NCBI GenBank assembly: GCA_036389695.1
Contig: DASVWG010000088.1
Span: 1 to 41,263 of the forward strand
Origin: JALZHR01 sp036389695
GTDB lineage: Bacteria; Acidobacteriota; Blastocatellia; Pyrinomonadales; Pyrinomonadaceae
Reading direction: 5' to 3'
Length of the DNA: 41,263 nucleotides
The notes beneath the pieces are model-generated. The model saw only the letters and a list, made by a program, of their open reading frames with translations. It was not told the DNA's origin and did not search any database. This document shows, piece after piece, positions 1 to 8,179 of this stretch (positions are counted from its first letter, which is position 1; the number at the start of each line of letters is the position of its first letter). The translations under genes and the position numbers were made by a program.

Positions 1-985
1 CGTAGAAAAACGAAGCGTCGTTCAGGCGCAATTTGTCCATCGCGTCGCGCAAGTCTTCGTATTGCGCCGAATCGGTCGGGTAAAGTCCGGCGAAAACCAT
101 CGGCTTGACTTCCTGAAAACCGGGAAAAGGCGTGTCGACCGGACGCGCGGCTTCCGTGATGGTGTCGCCGATTTGGACGTCGGCGACGGTTTTTATCGAA
201 GCGGTCAGAAAGCCGACTTCGCCGACGCTCAAAGACTCAATCGGCGTCGGGCGCGGGCGATTGACGCCGAGCGTTTCGACTAAGTATTCGCGTCCCGTGT
301 TGAAGAAACGAATCTTCGTGCCTTTTTTAATCGTGCCTTCGATGACGCGGAACAGAACGATGACGCCGCGATACGAATCATACCAACTGTCGAAAATCAA
401 AGCCTTTAAAGGAGCATTCGGGTTGCCTTTCGGCGCGGGCACATCCTTGATGATTTGTTCGAGAATCTCTTCGATGCCGATGCCGGTTTTTGCCGAAGCC
501 AGAACGGCGTGGCTCGTATCAAGCCCGATGATGTTTTCGATTTGTTCCTTGATGCGTTCGGGTTCGGCGCTGGGCAAGTCGATTTTGTTTAAAACCGGAA
601 TCAATTCGAGGTCGTTTTCCAGCGCCAGATACGTGTTCGCCAGCGTTTGCGCTTCGACGCCCTGCGAGGCGTCAACGACCAGCAGCGCGCCTTCGCAAGC
701 CGAAAGCGAGCGCGAAACTTCGTAGGAAAAATCGACGTGACCGGGCGTGTCAATCAAATTCAAAACGTAATTTTGCCCGTCGCGCGCTTTGTAATCAAGC
801 CGGACGGCGTGAGCTTTAATCGTGATGCCGCGCTCGCGCTCCAGGTCCATATCGTCGAGCAATTGCTCTTCCATATCGCGATCTGACACAGCGCCGGTGA
901 TTTGCAGAATGCGGTCGGCGAGCGTCGATTTGCCGTGGTCGATGTGCGCGATGATTGAAAAATTTCTGATAAATTCGGAATTCAT
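1..985 (-). CDS. lepA: Elongation factor 4 (LepA), partial, 3' end beyond window
   Basis: Translational GTPase that binds the ribosome and can back-translocate or remodel it. The visible 328 residues start MNSEFIRNFSIIAHIDHGKS and show the G1 P-loop AHIDHGKST, G2 region RERGITIK, G3 DTPGHVDF and G4 NKIDLP, then the domain 2 beta-barrel (IEGTIKKGTKI, GEVGFLTASIK) and the LepA segment MVFAGLYPTD. The family is about 600 residues, so a little over half is present; the rest lies left of base 1. The ATG at 985 is chosen because the GTPase domain begins immediately after it. No clear Shine-Dalgarno is visible. Identity is very secure: the AHIDHGKST start and the FAGLYP segment separate LepA from EF-G and TypA. 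Confidence 0.97.
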   Translation of the reverse strand, partial: MNSEFIRNFSIIAHIDHGKSTLADRILQITGAVSDRDMEEQLLDDMDLERERGITIKAHAVRLDYKARDGQNYVLNLIDTPGHVDFSYEVSRSLSACEGALLVVDASQGVEAQTLANTYLALENDLELIPVLNKIDLPSAEPERIKEQIENIIGLDTSHAVLASAKTGIGIEEILEQIIKDVPAPKGNPNAPLKALIFDSWYDSYRGVIVLFRVIEGTIKKGTKIRFFNTGREYLVETLGVNRPRPTPIESLSVGEVGFLTASIKTVADVQIGDTITEAARPVDTPFPGFQEVKPMVFAGLYPTDSAQYEDLRDAMDKLRLNDASFFY

Positions 986-1012
986 AAACGGTTTATTTTA
1001 CTAAAAATACAC

Positions 1013-1070
1013 AGTGTTAGAGAGTGATTTCCGCGTTTTTCGTTTTGCGGCTTAATCACTCGAAAACACT
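1013..1070. repeat. Inverted repeat in the lepA/TIR spacer
   Basis: GAGTGATT (1022-1029) pairs with AATCACTC (1054-1061). CCGC (1031-1034) pairs with GCGG (1047-1050), and outer AGTGTT (1013-1018) pairs with AACACT (1065-1070). It lies in the 362-base spacer between lepA and the TIR gene, both on the minus strand, so it may be a transcript end for the TIR gene or part of the lepA leader. The rest of the spacer (1071-1347) holds a possible frameshifted tail of the TIR gene. Confidence 0.5.
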
Positions 1071-1240
1071 CTATAATAACAGGTAGTAGATACATTTTCA
1101 GATACAGGCTTTTGAAATAGCAAATTCAATTTGCCTGACTACCTTCGCTTTTTAGAAAAGAGCTATTCAATTATCAAACATCGAAGCCTTCGGTCGATTC
1201 GGAAATTGTTTCCGGAGATGGAAAATAACCGGCATTATCC

Positions 1241-1425
1241 TTATTTAAATACAGACAAAGGATTGATTCGCTTTTCCGCTTCTTTTATTAAACTGTTTGG
1301 AAGATGAAACACTTTCAAAAAATGCTCATCAGCTAAATGATAGGGAGTCAGCTTATCGACTGCGATGGCGAAATACTTATTGTTTGAGTCGACGTCCGCG
1401 CAGCGCCCGAATTTGTTCGATTAAT
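1241..1425 (-). pseudogene. Possible out-of-frame 3' end of the TIR/propeller gene
   Basis: The annotated TIR frame ends in a Ser/Thr-rich tail (ARTSTQTISISPSQSIS) unlike a propeller strand. In another minus frame over the same bases and beyond, the reading DVDSNNKYFAIAVDKL continues as YHLADEHFLKVFHLPNSLIK and KEAEKRINPLSVFK before a TAA at 1241-1243. NNKYFAIAV resembles the repeated propeller strand of the upstream protein (compare SADGKYIAVLL and SPNGQYLAVLT). This suggests the reading frame was broken by an indel near 1400-1430. After this stop, a further open stretch (LNKDNAGYFPSPETISES) runs to a TGA at 1174-1176 in the original frame. It could equally be a sequencing error or chance. 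Confidence 0.35.
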
Positions 1426-3297
1426 TAACAATTTCCTGCCGGATGAATCGAAAGAAATATTCTTAACCGGACCGTCGGTTCGCGGTATTCGAGCTATAGG
1501 TGAATTTAATTCCCAAACGACGCCTGTTTCACCCGTAACGGCGGCATAAGTTTTGTCTGAGCTTACGGCGATTGCCGTGACATCGCCATCGTCGATTTGT
1601 CGGATTGACGGAGCGGCGAAACTCTTTGAAATTAGTTGTTCGGATTCTTTGAGGCGTGACAAATCCCACATGGCGACTAAATCGGGTTCTGTTCTCAACA
1701 CGGATATTTTCTCGCCGCCGCCCGCCAGAATAGCGCCGGATGAGCTAAAAGCAATGCAGCGCATCGACATTTGCAGCTCGCCGCCGAATTCAATCATTCC
1801 GGTTTTTTCGTCGGTGTCCCACAAGCCTATACTTGTCGGACTGGCGGTTGGCAGTTCATGGCGCAATTCAGCCTCGTAAACTAACAAGACTGCAATATAT
1901 TTCCCGTCAGCGCTGATTGATATTTCACTAATTCGGTCTTCGACATTCTCTTTTCCTTTAGGAACCGATGTGACCGGAAAATCCCGATATTTTGTTCCGC
2001 TGCTTAAATCAAACTTCCTGACCTGTCTGCCTGTCGCTGCCGCAATATATCTGGCATCGTTATTAATCGCTATTTTGGGTTCGCCTCCGGGCATCAGTTC
2101 CGCGGATACGGTATTTATTATCTCGGACGGCTTCGATGTATCGTAGATGTTTATATTATTCTTTTCAGTTAAAACAGCCAGATATTGACCATTCGGGCTT
2201 AGCGCGGTGTTTACGGCATCGTTGATTGCGGTTTTATTGTGAAGGTAAGGCATCAGGGCGAGGCTTTCGCGCAATGCGTTATTTGATTCGAGTGAGGTCA
2301 ATCCTAACTCATCCAATATTTTCATCGAATCCAAAGCATAAGAAACGCTTTCAGCGAAGGCTTGCGGTTGTCGTTTTCTGAAAAGTAATTGAGATTTATT
2401 TGCCCATAGCTGCGCTTTGCCGATTTTGAATTGTTTTTCCGCTTCCGCTTTGGCAATAACTTCCAACTGTTTTGCTTTTTGCGCTTCTATTGCGGCTTGT
2501 TCGGCTTTTTTTGTTTCTTCGTCGGCGCGTCTGGCTGCCGTCCCGGCAGCTTTTGTTTTTTCGTCCGCCAATTTCGTTTTTTCTTCGGCTAATTTTTCCG
2601 CTTCGCCGGCTTTTCGGGTCGCCGCATTTGCCAGCAGCTCTTTGTCTCTGGCAATTTGCGCTTGTTCGCCGGCTCGTTTTTCTGCTTTATCAGCTAATAT
2701 TGTTTGCTCTTCCGCCCTTTTGGTTTGTATATCGGCTTCCTGTTTGGCAATGCTTGCCTGGTTCATCGCAAACAGATAACTTGCCGTCCCCAAACCTATT
2801 AATATGAAAAATAAGCTTAGCGCGCCCAGAGACATCCGGAACATATGTTGATTGCGCCGGGTGTAATTGAATGATTTTTCGATAAAATTGACGACATTCT
2901 GTGACGGATTTCCCGTTTCCAAAGCCAGCGCGTCCATTTCAGTCTCGACCGCCAGACCGGGAATTTCTTCATACCAAATTGCCTTTCCGACATTTCCGTC
3001 AAAATCAATCGGCAGAATAGTGCGGCGGGTTTGCTTGAATTCGGCAATTTCCTTTTGAACAAAGACCGATTGGGCGGCTTTTTCAGTTCCGATTAAAACA
3101 AAGACCGTGCAGCTTTTTATTTTCTTTCTTAGAGACGGCGGCAAATCGTGATTTGGTTCGGTGCCGAGTTTATCAATGAAGCAGGACAATTTTTTGCCGG
3201 TCAATTTATCGGCTAAACCGGCAGCATACAACGCGCCGTCCTTGCGTGAGTAAGAAATAAAAACGTCGTCGCCCGATAAAGGAAAAAATAATCTCAT
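1348..3297 (-). CDS. TIR domain / transmembrane / coiled-coil / beta-propeller protein
   Basis: 649 residues. Residues 10-125 form a TIR domain (DDVFISYSRKDG, FIDKLGTEP, VFVLIGTEKAAQS, VFVQKEIAEF). Glu83 in QKEIAEF sits where NAD-cleaving TIR enzymes carry their catalytic Glu. Residues about 155-177 are a transmembrane helix, followed to about 290 by an Ala/Lys/Glu/Gln heptad-rich coiled coil. The rest is a WD40-like propeller (SPNGQYLAVLT, SADGKYIAVLL, SSDKTYAAV). A GAGGAAAGAG Shine-Dalgarno precedes the ATG. TIR domains in such proteins can be signalling scaffolds or NADases in cell-suicide defence; which applies here is inference. The C-terminus looks frame-shifted (see 1241-1425). It stands as a single gene between lepA and a STAND regulator, with no obvious partner. 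Confidence 0.85.
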   Translation of the reverse strand: MRLFFPLSGDDVFISYSRKDGALYAAGLADKLTGKKLSCFIDKLGTEPNHDLPPSLRKKIKSCTVFVLIGTEKAAQSVFVQKEIAEFKQTRRTILPIDFDGNVGKAIWYEEIPGLAVETEMDALALETGNPSQNVVNFIEKSFNYTRRNQHMFRMSLGALSLFFILIGLGTASYLFAMNQASIAKQEADIQTKRAEEQTILADKAEKRAGEQAQIARDKELLANAATRKAGEAEKLAEEKTKLADEKTKAAGTAARRADEETKKAEQAAIEAQKAKQLEVIAKAEAEKQFKIGKAQLWANKSQLLFRKRQPQAFAESVSYALDSMKILDELGLTSLESNNALRESLALMPYLHNKTAINDAVNTALSPNGQYLAVLTEKNNINIYDTSKPSEIINTVSAELMPGGEPKIAINNDARYIAAATGRQVRKFDLSSGTKYRDFPVTSVPKGKENVEDRISEISISADGKYIAVLLVYEAELRHELPTASPTSIGLWDTDEKTGMIEFGGELQMSMRCIAFSSSGAILAGGGEKISVLRTEPDLVAMWDLSRLKESEQLISKSFAAPSIRQIDDGDVTAIAVSSDKTYAAVTGETGVVWELNSPIARIPRTDGPVKNISFDSSGRKLLINRTNSGAARTSTQTISISPSQSIS

Positions 3298-3720
3298 AGC
3301 TCTTTCCTCGAAAACTAAATTTGTTAATAATAAAATCCAGCATTAAAATTTCTCTGAAGCTGCAATTTTTAATGTCGGACGCGTGTGAAATCATAATAAA
3401 AAAACGACGCATTAAATCCGCGCCGGGAATCCGCAAAAATTACTTTGCAAACTCTCTGGATTTAACTTGTCGTCGGTTGAAATGAAATTTAGTTTATTTA
3501 TTGATGAGTGTCAAGAAATTTTTAAATAAACAAAGGTAAAGAAGCCCGACATTGATTAATCAATGGAAATCAAATGCCGGATGTAAAATGTCCGGAAAGG
3601 GCAGCTCCCCAATTTTAGAAATAATTATTTCCCGCGCGTCTCTGAAGTTGAGGGTGTAAAGGCGCCGGTAAAATTCTAAAAATCTTAAAAAATAGCTTAT
3701 TAAGTGAAATATATAATCAC
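3298..3720. other. AT-rich spacer with a 14-bp perfect palindrome
   Basis: A 423-base spacer between two minus-strand genes. No convincing coding frame was seen. It contains the perfect palindrome ATTGATTAATCAAT (3551-3564) and, just downstream, the small hairpin CCGGA (3577-3581)/TCCGG (3591-3595). The palindrome could be an operator for the TIR gene, whose start is 254 bases away, but nothing proves this. Confidence 0.4.
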
Positions 3721-6237
3721 CTAATTTTTTCCTCTCGATTCATTAAAACAGAGGTCGGTTGAATCTTCGAGCTTCAATTTGCGCCCTTGCTCGCGAAGAT
3801 TGTCGAAATAGGTTTCGTCCGATTCGGCTTTGAGTTCGGCAAGATAGCGTTCGCAAAAGCGGCGTTCGGCGGGTTCGATTTCGAAGCCGAGAGACTCGCG
3901 TAAATGCTCCGCGGCACCGGTCAGTTTTATCGCGCGCTCGATGTCTCCGCGCTTGAATGCGAGCGCGGCGAAACCGTTCAGAGAATAGGAAATTGTAATT
4001 TTATCGCCCAAATCCCGCGATGTTTTCAGGGCTTCCGCGTAATGCGCTTGCGCCGCCTCGTAATCGCCTTCGCCGTAGGTCACCGCGCCCAGATTGTTAA
4101 GACAACCGCAGACGCCTTCTTTGTTGCCGAGTTGCCGGCAAATCTCCAAAGCTTCTTCCAAAAGCCGCCGCGCCGCCACGTAATCGTCCTCCATCCGCGC
4201 CAAATCGCCCAGATTATTGAGCGAAACGGCGACTCCGAAAATGTCGTTTGACGCGCGGTTAATTGCCAGCGCTTCTTCGATAAACTTCCGCGCGCCCGCG
4301 ATGTCTCCCTGTTGTTTAGCCGCGGCTGCCAATCCTCTGTTTGACAGGGCGATTTGTCTTTTGTCGCCGCCGGCTTCGCCCAGCTTCAAACCTTCCGCAA
4401 ATTTTTCCCGCGCCGTCCGGTTGTCGCCCTGATAAAGCGCCGCCTGTCCGAGTCCGTGCAGCAGCTTGGAGCGGAGATTCGCGGAAGTGTCAAAACTAAG
4501 CTCTAACGCCGTTTCGAGCCATTTGCGACCTTCCGTCAGATGGTTGTGTAAAAGCCAGAAAGTGCGCAGAGCCGCCGTCAAATTCATTATCGTTTCGTCG
4601 TCGCGGGCGCTTGCCGCCCGGGACAATGCCGCGCGGAGATTGTCGTGTTCTTCTTCGAGCCGGTCGAGCCATTTTGCCGCATTTTCCCCGAAAAACTCCG
4701 GCTCAGCCGCCGTCGCCAGCGCGAGAAAATAGCGGGCGTGGTTTTTTCGTATCATTTCGCTTTCGCCGCTCGCCTCTAAAATTTCGAGCGCGTATTCGCG
4801 GATGACTTCGAGCAGGCGAAAGCGCGATTCGCCGTCCGTCGTCTCGGTTTGAACGACCAGATTGTTTTCGACCAGTGAAGTCAAACAATTGAGCAAATCA
4901 ATCTCCGCCGACGGGCAGATTGACTCGACCGCTTCGACGCGAAAGCCGCCCGCGAAAACCGCCAGCCGCCGAAACAGAATACGCTCGTTCTCGTTGAGCA
5001 AATCAAAGCTCCATTCGATTGCGCCGCGCATCGTCTGCTGGCGGGCGGGTAAATCTTTAGCGCCGCCCGTCAGGAGCTTGAGACGATTTTCCAGCCGGGC
5101 GAGAATTTGTTCGGGCGAGAGAATTTTAATTCTCGCCGCCGCCAGCTCAATCGCCAGCGGCAAGCCTTCAAGGCGCAGACAAATGCCGGCAATCGTCGCC
5201 GCGTTTTGCCGGTTGAAGGTAAAATTCGGTTTGATTATTTTCGCGCGGTCGGCAAAAAGCTTGACGGCTTCGGTTTCGAGCAGCTCGGCGAAGGAGTTTT
5301 CTGAAATTTCTCCGGCGGGCAATTCGAGCGACGGCACGCGAAACTCCCGTTCCGCTTTCAAATTAAGCGGCGTGCGGCTGGTCGCCAGAATTTTCAGACG
5401 CGGCGCGGCGTCGAGAAGCCCGGCTAAAAACGGCGCGGCTGAAACAATCTGCTCGAAATTGTCGGCGACCAGAAGAATCTGTTTTTCCCGCAAAAAATCT
5501 TTCAGCGTTTCAGGCAGCGATTTTCCGCCGGATTCCTTGACGCCGAGAATCTGGGCGATTGTCGGGGCGACCAACTCCGCGCTTTTTATTGTTTCGAGCG
5601 CGAAGAAAAATACGCCGCCCGTAAATTCCGAGAGCATCCGCAAAGCTATTTCCTGCGCGAGGCGTGTTTTGCCGGTTCCGCCCACGCCCGTCAAAGTTAT
5701 CAAACGGTTTTTCCGCAATAATTCTTCGATTCCGGCAATTTCCTTGCCGCGCCCGACAATCGGCGTCAGCGGACAGGATAAATTGTTTGGAACGGCTGCA
5801 AGATATGCAATATATTCCGGCGCGATTTCGGCTTCGTCCGTTTCCTCGACAATCTGCCGAACCTCGGTTCTGATGCGGCGCGTCAAAATGATTTCGGTTT
5901 CCGGCGCGACCGCTTCGATGTGCCCGCTAAAGCGATAGCCGCGTTTCGGAAAGGTCTCGATAAATTTTGCGCCGCCCGCGTGAAGAATTTTACGCAAACG
6001 CGAAATGTTTGAAGTCAGATTCGTTTCCTCGACAAACGAATCAGCCCAGACCGCCCGCATAATCTCATCTTTCGTGAGCATTCGATTGTTGTTCTCGACC
6101 AGTAACACAAGCATCTCGAAAATTTTCGGCGTGAGCGGCACGATTTCGCCGCCGCGACGCAAAAGCCCTTCGCCGACGTTTATTTCAAACTCCGCAAAAC
6201 GATAAATCAATCGCTGTTTTTGGGTCGTTTCTTTCAT
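3721..6237 (-). CDS. Winged-helix / NB-ARC ATPase / TPR regulator (STAND type)
   Basis: 838 residues in three parts. Residues 10-105 are an OmpR/CadC-type winged helix (LTPKIFEMLVLLVENN, LTKDEIMRAVWAD, NISRLRKIL, FIETFPKRGYRF). Residues about 160-450 are an NB-ARC-like ATPase, with Walker A GVGGTGKT at 184-191, Walker B ILLVADNFE near 253-261, sensor LKILATSRTPL and the GLPLAIELAAARI motif. From about 560 the protein carries TPR helices (LNNLGDLARMEDDYVAARRL, CLNNLGAVTYGEGDYEAAQA). STAND proteins of this kind are signal-gated, nucleotide-dependent transcription regulators; ligand and targets are unknown. There is no receiver domain or membrane segment, so it is probably cytoplasmic. No clear Shine-Dalgarno is visible. 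The start fits because the DNA-binding domain begins within the first dozen residues. Confidence 0.88.
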   Translation of the reverse strand: MKETTQKQRLIYRFAEFEINVGEGLLRRGGEIVPLTPKIFEMLVLLVENNNRMLTKDEIMRAVWADSFVEETNLTSNISRLRKILHAGGAKFIETFPKRGYRFSGHIEAVAPETEIILTRRIRTEVRQIVEETDEAEIAPEYIAYLAAVPNNLSCPLTPIVGRGKEIAGIEELLRKNRLITLTGVGGTGKTRLAQEIALRMLSEFTGGVFFFALETIKSAELVAPTIAQILGVKESGGKSLPETLKDFLREKQILLVADNFEQIVSAAPFLAGLLDAAPRLKILATSRTPLNLKAEREFRVPSLELPAGEISENSFAELLETEAVKLFADRAKIIKPNFTFNRQNAATIAGICLRLEGLPLAIELAAARIKILSPEQILARLENRLKLLTGGAKDLPARQQTMRGAIEWSFDLLNENERILFRRLAVFAGGFRVEAVESICPSAEIDLLNCLTSLVENNLVVQTETTDGESRFRLLEVIREYALEILEASGESEMIRKNHARYFLALATAAEPEFFGENAAKWLDRLEEEHDNLRAALSRAASARDDETIMNLTAALRTFWLLHNHLTEGRKWLETALELSFDTSANLRSKLLHGLGQAALYQGDNRTAREKFAEGLKLGEAGGDKRQIALSNRGLAAAAKQQGDIAGARKFIEEALAINRASNDIFGVAVSLNNLGDLARMEDDYVAARRLLEEALEICRQLGNKEGVCGCLNNLGAVTYGEGDYEAAQAHYAEALKTSRDLGDKITISYSLNGFAALAFKRGDIERAIKLTGAAEHLRESLGFEIEPAERRFCERYLAELKAESDETYFDNLREQGRKLKLEDSTDLCFNESRGKN

Positions 6238-6469
6238 TTTAGAAAAATTTGAACGTTTTGCCCGCCAGGCGCCGCGTTATTTATTGAACGGAAATTCCAA
6301 GATTTTTCCAAGAAATTTACAAGGACTTTGGTCATAGTTCTGAACGATGATATTCAGCGTCGGAGATTTCGCCAAATTGTAACGCCGAAAGGTCGATTCA
6401 ATCAAACGGGAAGTTAAGCGGGCGAATAACCGGACGTTAATGACCGAAAAACCGAAGGAGTCGAAAAGC

Positions 6470-6976
6470 ATGAAGATTCACAAAAATTTAGCTCGTTTGT
6501 TCCTATTCACGGCGACCGTTTACTGGGGGATTTGGCTGGGAGGCTATATCTTCAACGCCGTGATGCTCGTTCCCATCTGGAGCCATAATCCGCCCGCTTC
6601 GCTGCTCAGTTACTTTAGCGAGCCGCATTTCCTGATTTACTTTTTCAAATGGGTCAACCCGTGGGTTTTTCTGGCGTCGCTGATTGCCTGGCTTTTGACC
6701 GTCAGGCTCGATACCGGAGCGAGAGTCTGGTTAGGACGGGCGACGCTTCTCGCCTGGCTTATGTTTCCTCTGAAAGTCTGGATGATTTTAACTATCGGCG
6801 GCGTGGTCGGCGCGACGCTCGACGGCAAATTTGAGCCGGAAATGATAAATACGATTAGCTTGTGGAGAAATTTAAACTGGCTGACGATTGCGACCGCCGC
6901 CGTAATTCTTATTCTCCATCTGCTGGCAATCCTGAATTTCAACAATCCGAGACAAATGAAGGAACAACTATCCTGA
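6470..6976 (+). CDS. Four-helix integral membrane protein of unknown function
   Basis: 168 residues from the ATG at 6470, chosen because AAGGAG lies 9 bases upstream; an in-frame ATG at 6440 would only add ten charged residues. Four hydrophobic segments are visible: VYWGIWLGGYIFNAVML, VFLASLIAWLLTV, LLAWLMFPLKVWMILTIGG and LTIATAAVILILHLLAIL. The size and layout resemble DUF1772-like small membrane proteins, but I do not recognise a specific family. The stop is followed after 9 bases by a small CxxC protein, so the two probably share an mRNA. Confidence 0.75.
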   Translation: MKIHKNLARLFLFTATVYWGIWLGGYIFNAVMLVPIWSHNPPASLLSYFSEPHFLIYFFKWVNPWVFLASLIAWLLTVRLDTGARVWLGRATLLAWLMFPLKVWMILTIGGVVGATLDGKFEPEMINTISLWRNLNWLTIATAAVILILHLLAILNFNNPRQMKEQLS

Positions 6977-6985
6977 TTACGAGCG

Positions 6986-7171
6986 ATGAAACGAACCGTA
7001 ACCGAAATAATTGTCGAGGTCGAAGAAACCGTCGCGGTGCGCGTGAAGGAGAAATCCGTCAGCGCCGCCGGCGAGCCGAACGATTTAAAAGACGGACATT
7101 CGACGTGCCCGGTCTGCGGGCAGCCGTTGAACAAAATTATTGAAGTCGAAAAAGAAGAATCAGACAAATGA
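6986..7171 (+). CDS. Small CPVCG-motif protein
   Basis: 61 residues beginning MKRTVTEIIVEVEETVAVRV. The N-terminal half alternates hydrophobic and charged residues like a beta hairpin, and a CPVCG motif lies near residue 41. Only one CxxC pair is present, so metal binding would need dimerisation or a partner; a redox or half zinc-knuckle role is possible. It starts 9 bases after the preceding membrane-protein gene, supporting co-transcription. Acidobacterial genomes often encode similar short beta-strand plus CxxC peptides (from memory, not checked). Confidence 0.6.
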   Translation: MKRTVTEIIVEVEETVAVRVKEKSVSAAGEPNDLKDGHSTCPVCGQPLNKIIEVEKEESDK

Positions 7172-7307
7172 AACAAGCAGCTGATTAACAGCTTTCAGGC
7201 GGTGAAATAAGCAGATGCTTTCGCCGATTTAATTAAAAAACTTTATTCGCCGCCGACGGCTGAAACCAATCGGAAGCGAAAAACACTTTGACTAAAACAT
7301 AGGAGAA

Positions 7308-7790
7308 ATGATGATGAAAAAAATCTTGGGGTTGATAATTTGTTCTTTAATAATTTTCTGCGCAACTGCTTTTGCGCAAACCGCGCCGAACCGGAGCGAA
7401 GATGAAACGGCGATTCGGGAAATCGTCCGCCAGCTGGAAAACGGCTGGAACACGCACGACGGCAAAGCCTTCGCCGCGCCTTTCGCTGCTGATGCCGATT
7501 ACGTCGTAGCCAACGGAATGTATGTAAAAGGCAGAGACGGAATCGAAAAAGGTCATACGGAAATTTTCGCCAACATCTACAAAGACAGCCGCAATACGGC
7601 GACCATTAAAAGCGTTCGTTTTTTGCGAAAAGACGTCGCGGCGGTTCACGTCGAGTGGAATTTAGAGTTTCGCGTCGGCGGCGAAACGAAAAAGGGACAC
7701 GCGATAAATACCTTGATTATGACTAAAGAATCCGGCAAATGGAACATCGCCGTTTTTCAAAATACGTCCGTGCAAACGGCGCGGCAATAG
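7308..7790 (+). CDS. Secreted SnoaL/DUF4440-like (NTF2 fold) protein
   Basis: 160 residues. Residues 1-23 are a signal peptide (LGLIICSLIIFCATAFAQ, cleavage after AFA). The mature part fits the SgcJ/EcaC-type NTF2-like fold: DETAIREIVRQLENGWNTHD, FAADADYVVANGMYVKGRDG, VEWNLEFRVGG and NTLIMTKESGKWNIAVFQN. Members bind small molecules or act as stress-related periplasmic proteins; no catalytic assignment is possible. Three consecutive ATGs (7308, 7311, 7314) follow AGGAG at 7301-7305. The third gives the best spacing, so the first two residues are uncertain. A 58-residue membrane peptide gene follows 21 bases after its stop. Confidence 0.82.
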   Translation: MMMKKILGLIICSLIIFCATAFAQTAPNRSEDETAIREIVRQLENGWNTHDGKAFAAPFAADADYVVANGMYVKGRDGIEKGHTEIFANIYKDSRNTATIKSVRFLRKDVAAVHVEWNLEFRVGGETKKGHAINTLIMTKESGKWNIAVFQNTSVQTARQ

Positions 7791-7811
7791 ATTACAGGGA
7801 GAAAGAACGAA

Positions 7812-7988
7812 ATGACGAGAGACCATAAAAAAACGATACATGAAACGGAATTTTGCTTTGCCCTCGCTTTGTTGTTAACAAATGTCTCGGTTTTGACCGC
7901 ACTGTTGGCAATGGCTTGGCTACTGTATTCGCTGTTTATTCAATCGGATTTGTTATTTTCTTTCGGAAATGCGTTCCCGAAAAGTTAA
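7812..7988 (+). CDS. 58-residue single-pass membrane peptide
   Basis: The frame reads MTRDHKKTIHETEFCFALAL and ends FIQSDLLFSFGNAFPKS before TAA at 7986-7988. A charged N-terminal head is followed by a long hydrophobic stretch (FALALLLTNVSVLTALLAMA, then WLLYSLF). AGGGAG at 7796-7801 lies 10 bases upstream of the ATG, and the gene begins 21 bases after the SnoaL-like gene, so it is probably translated from the same mRNA. No family is recognised. It could be a membrane anchor or modulator for its neighbour, which is inference. Confidence 0.55.
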   Translation: MTRDHKKTIHETEFCFALALLLTNVSVLTALLAMAWLLYSLFIQSDLLFSFGNAFPKS

Positions 7989-8008
7989 AGCCAAATTTTG
8001 AGGGTTTC

Positions 8009-8160
8009 GCTTTGCACAAAAATAAAGAAAGGGAAAATTGTTAATTGTAAATTCTAAATTGTAAATTGATTGACAGTTTCTTTGGTCAAATAATTAATAA
8101 TTTACAATTGACAATTACCAATCGGAGTTTTTCCCGCTTTTCTTAATTTTTGTGCAAAGC
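8009..8160. repeat. Nested inverted repeat with heptamer inner arm
   Basis: The outer left arm (8009-8038, beginning GCTTTGCACAAAAATAAAGA) is complementary to 8128-8160 (ending TTAATTTTTGTGCAAAGC). The inner arm ATTGTTAATTGTAAATT (8037-8053) pairs with 8099-8115. The inner left side reads as 7-nt words ATTGTAA ATTCTAA ATTGTAA ATTGATT. It lies between the convergent membrane-peptide and kinase genes, so it could end both transcripts. It belongs to the window-wide class of word-repeat dyads. Confidence 0.75.
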
Positions 8161-8179
8161 CGCGCGGAAATTTAAACCG

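Noticed and set aside
4862..5938. Long plus-strand open frame of 358 codons over the STAND regulator
   Set aside because: It is antisense to a clearly conserved protein, is rich in Arg and Ser, and shows no domain; typical shadow frame.
7853..8044. Alternative 63-codon frame after the SnoaL-like gene
   Set aside because: The frame starting at 7812 has a Shine-Dalgarno and a coherent membrane helix; this one runs into the inverted repeat.
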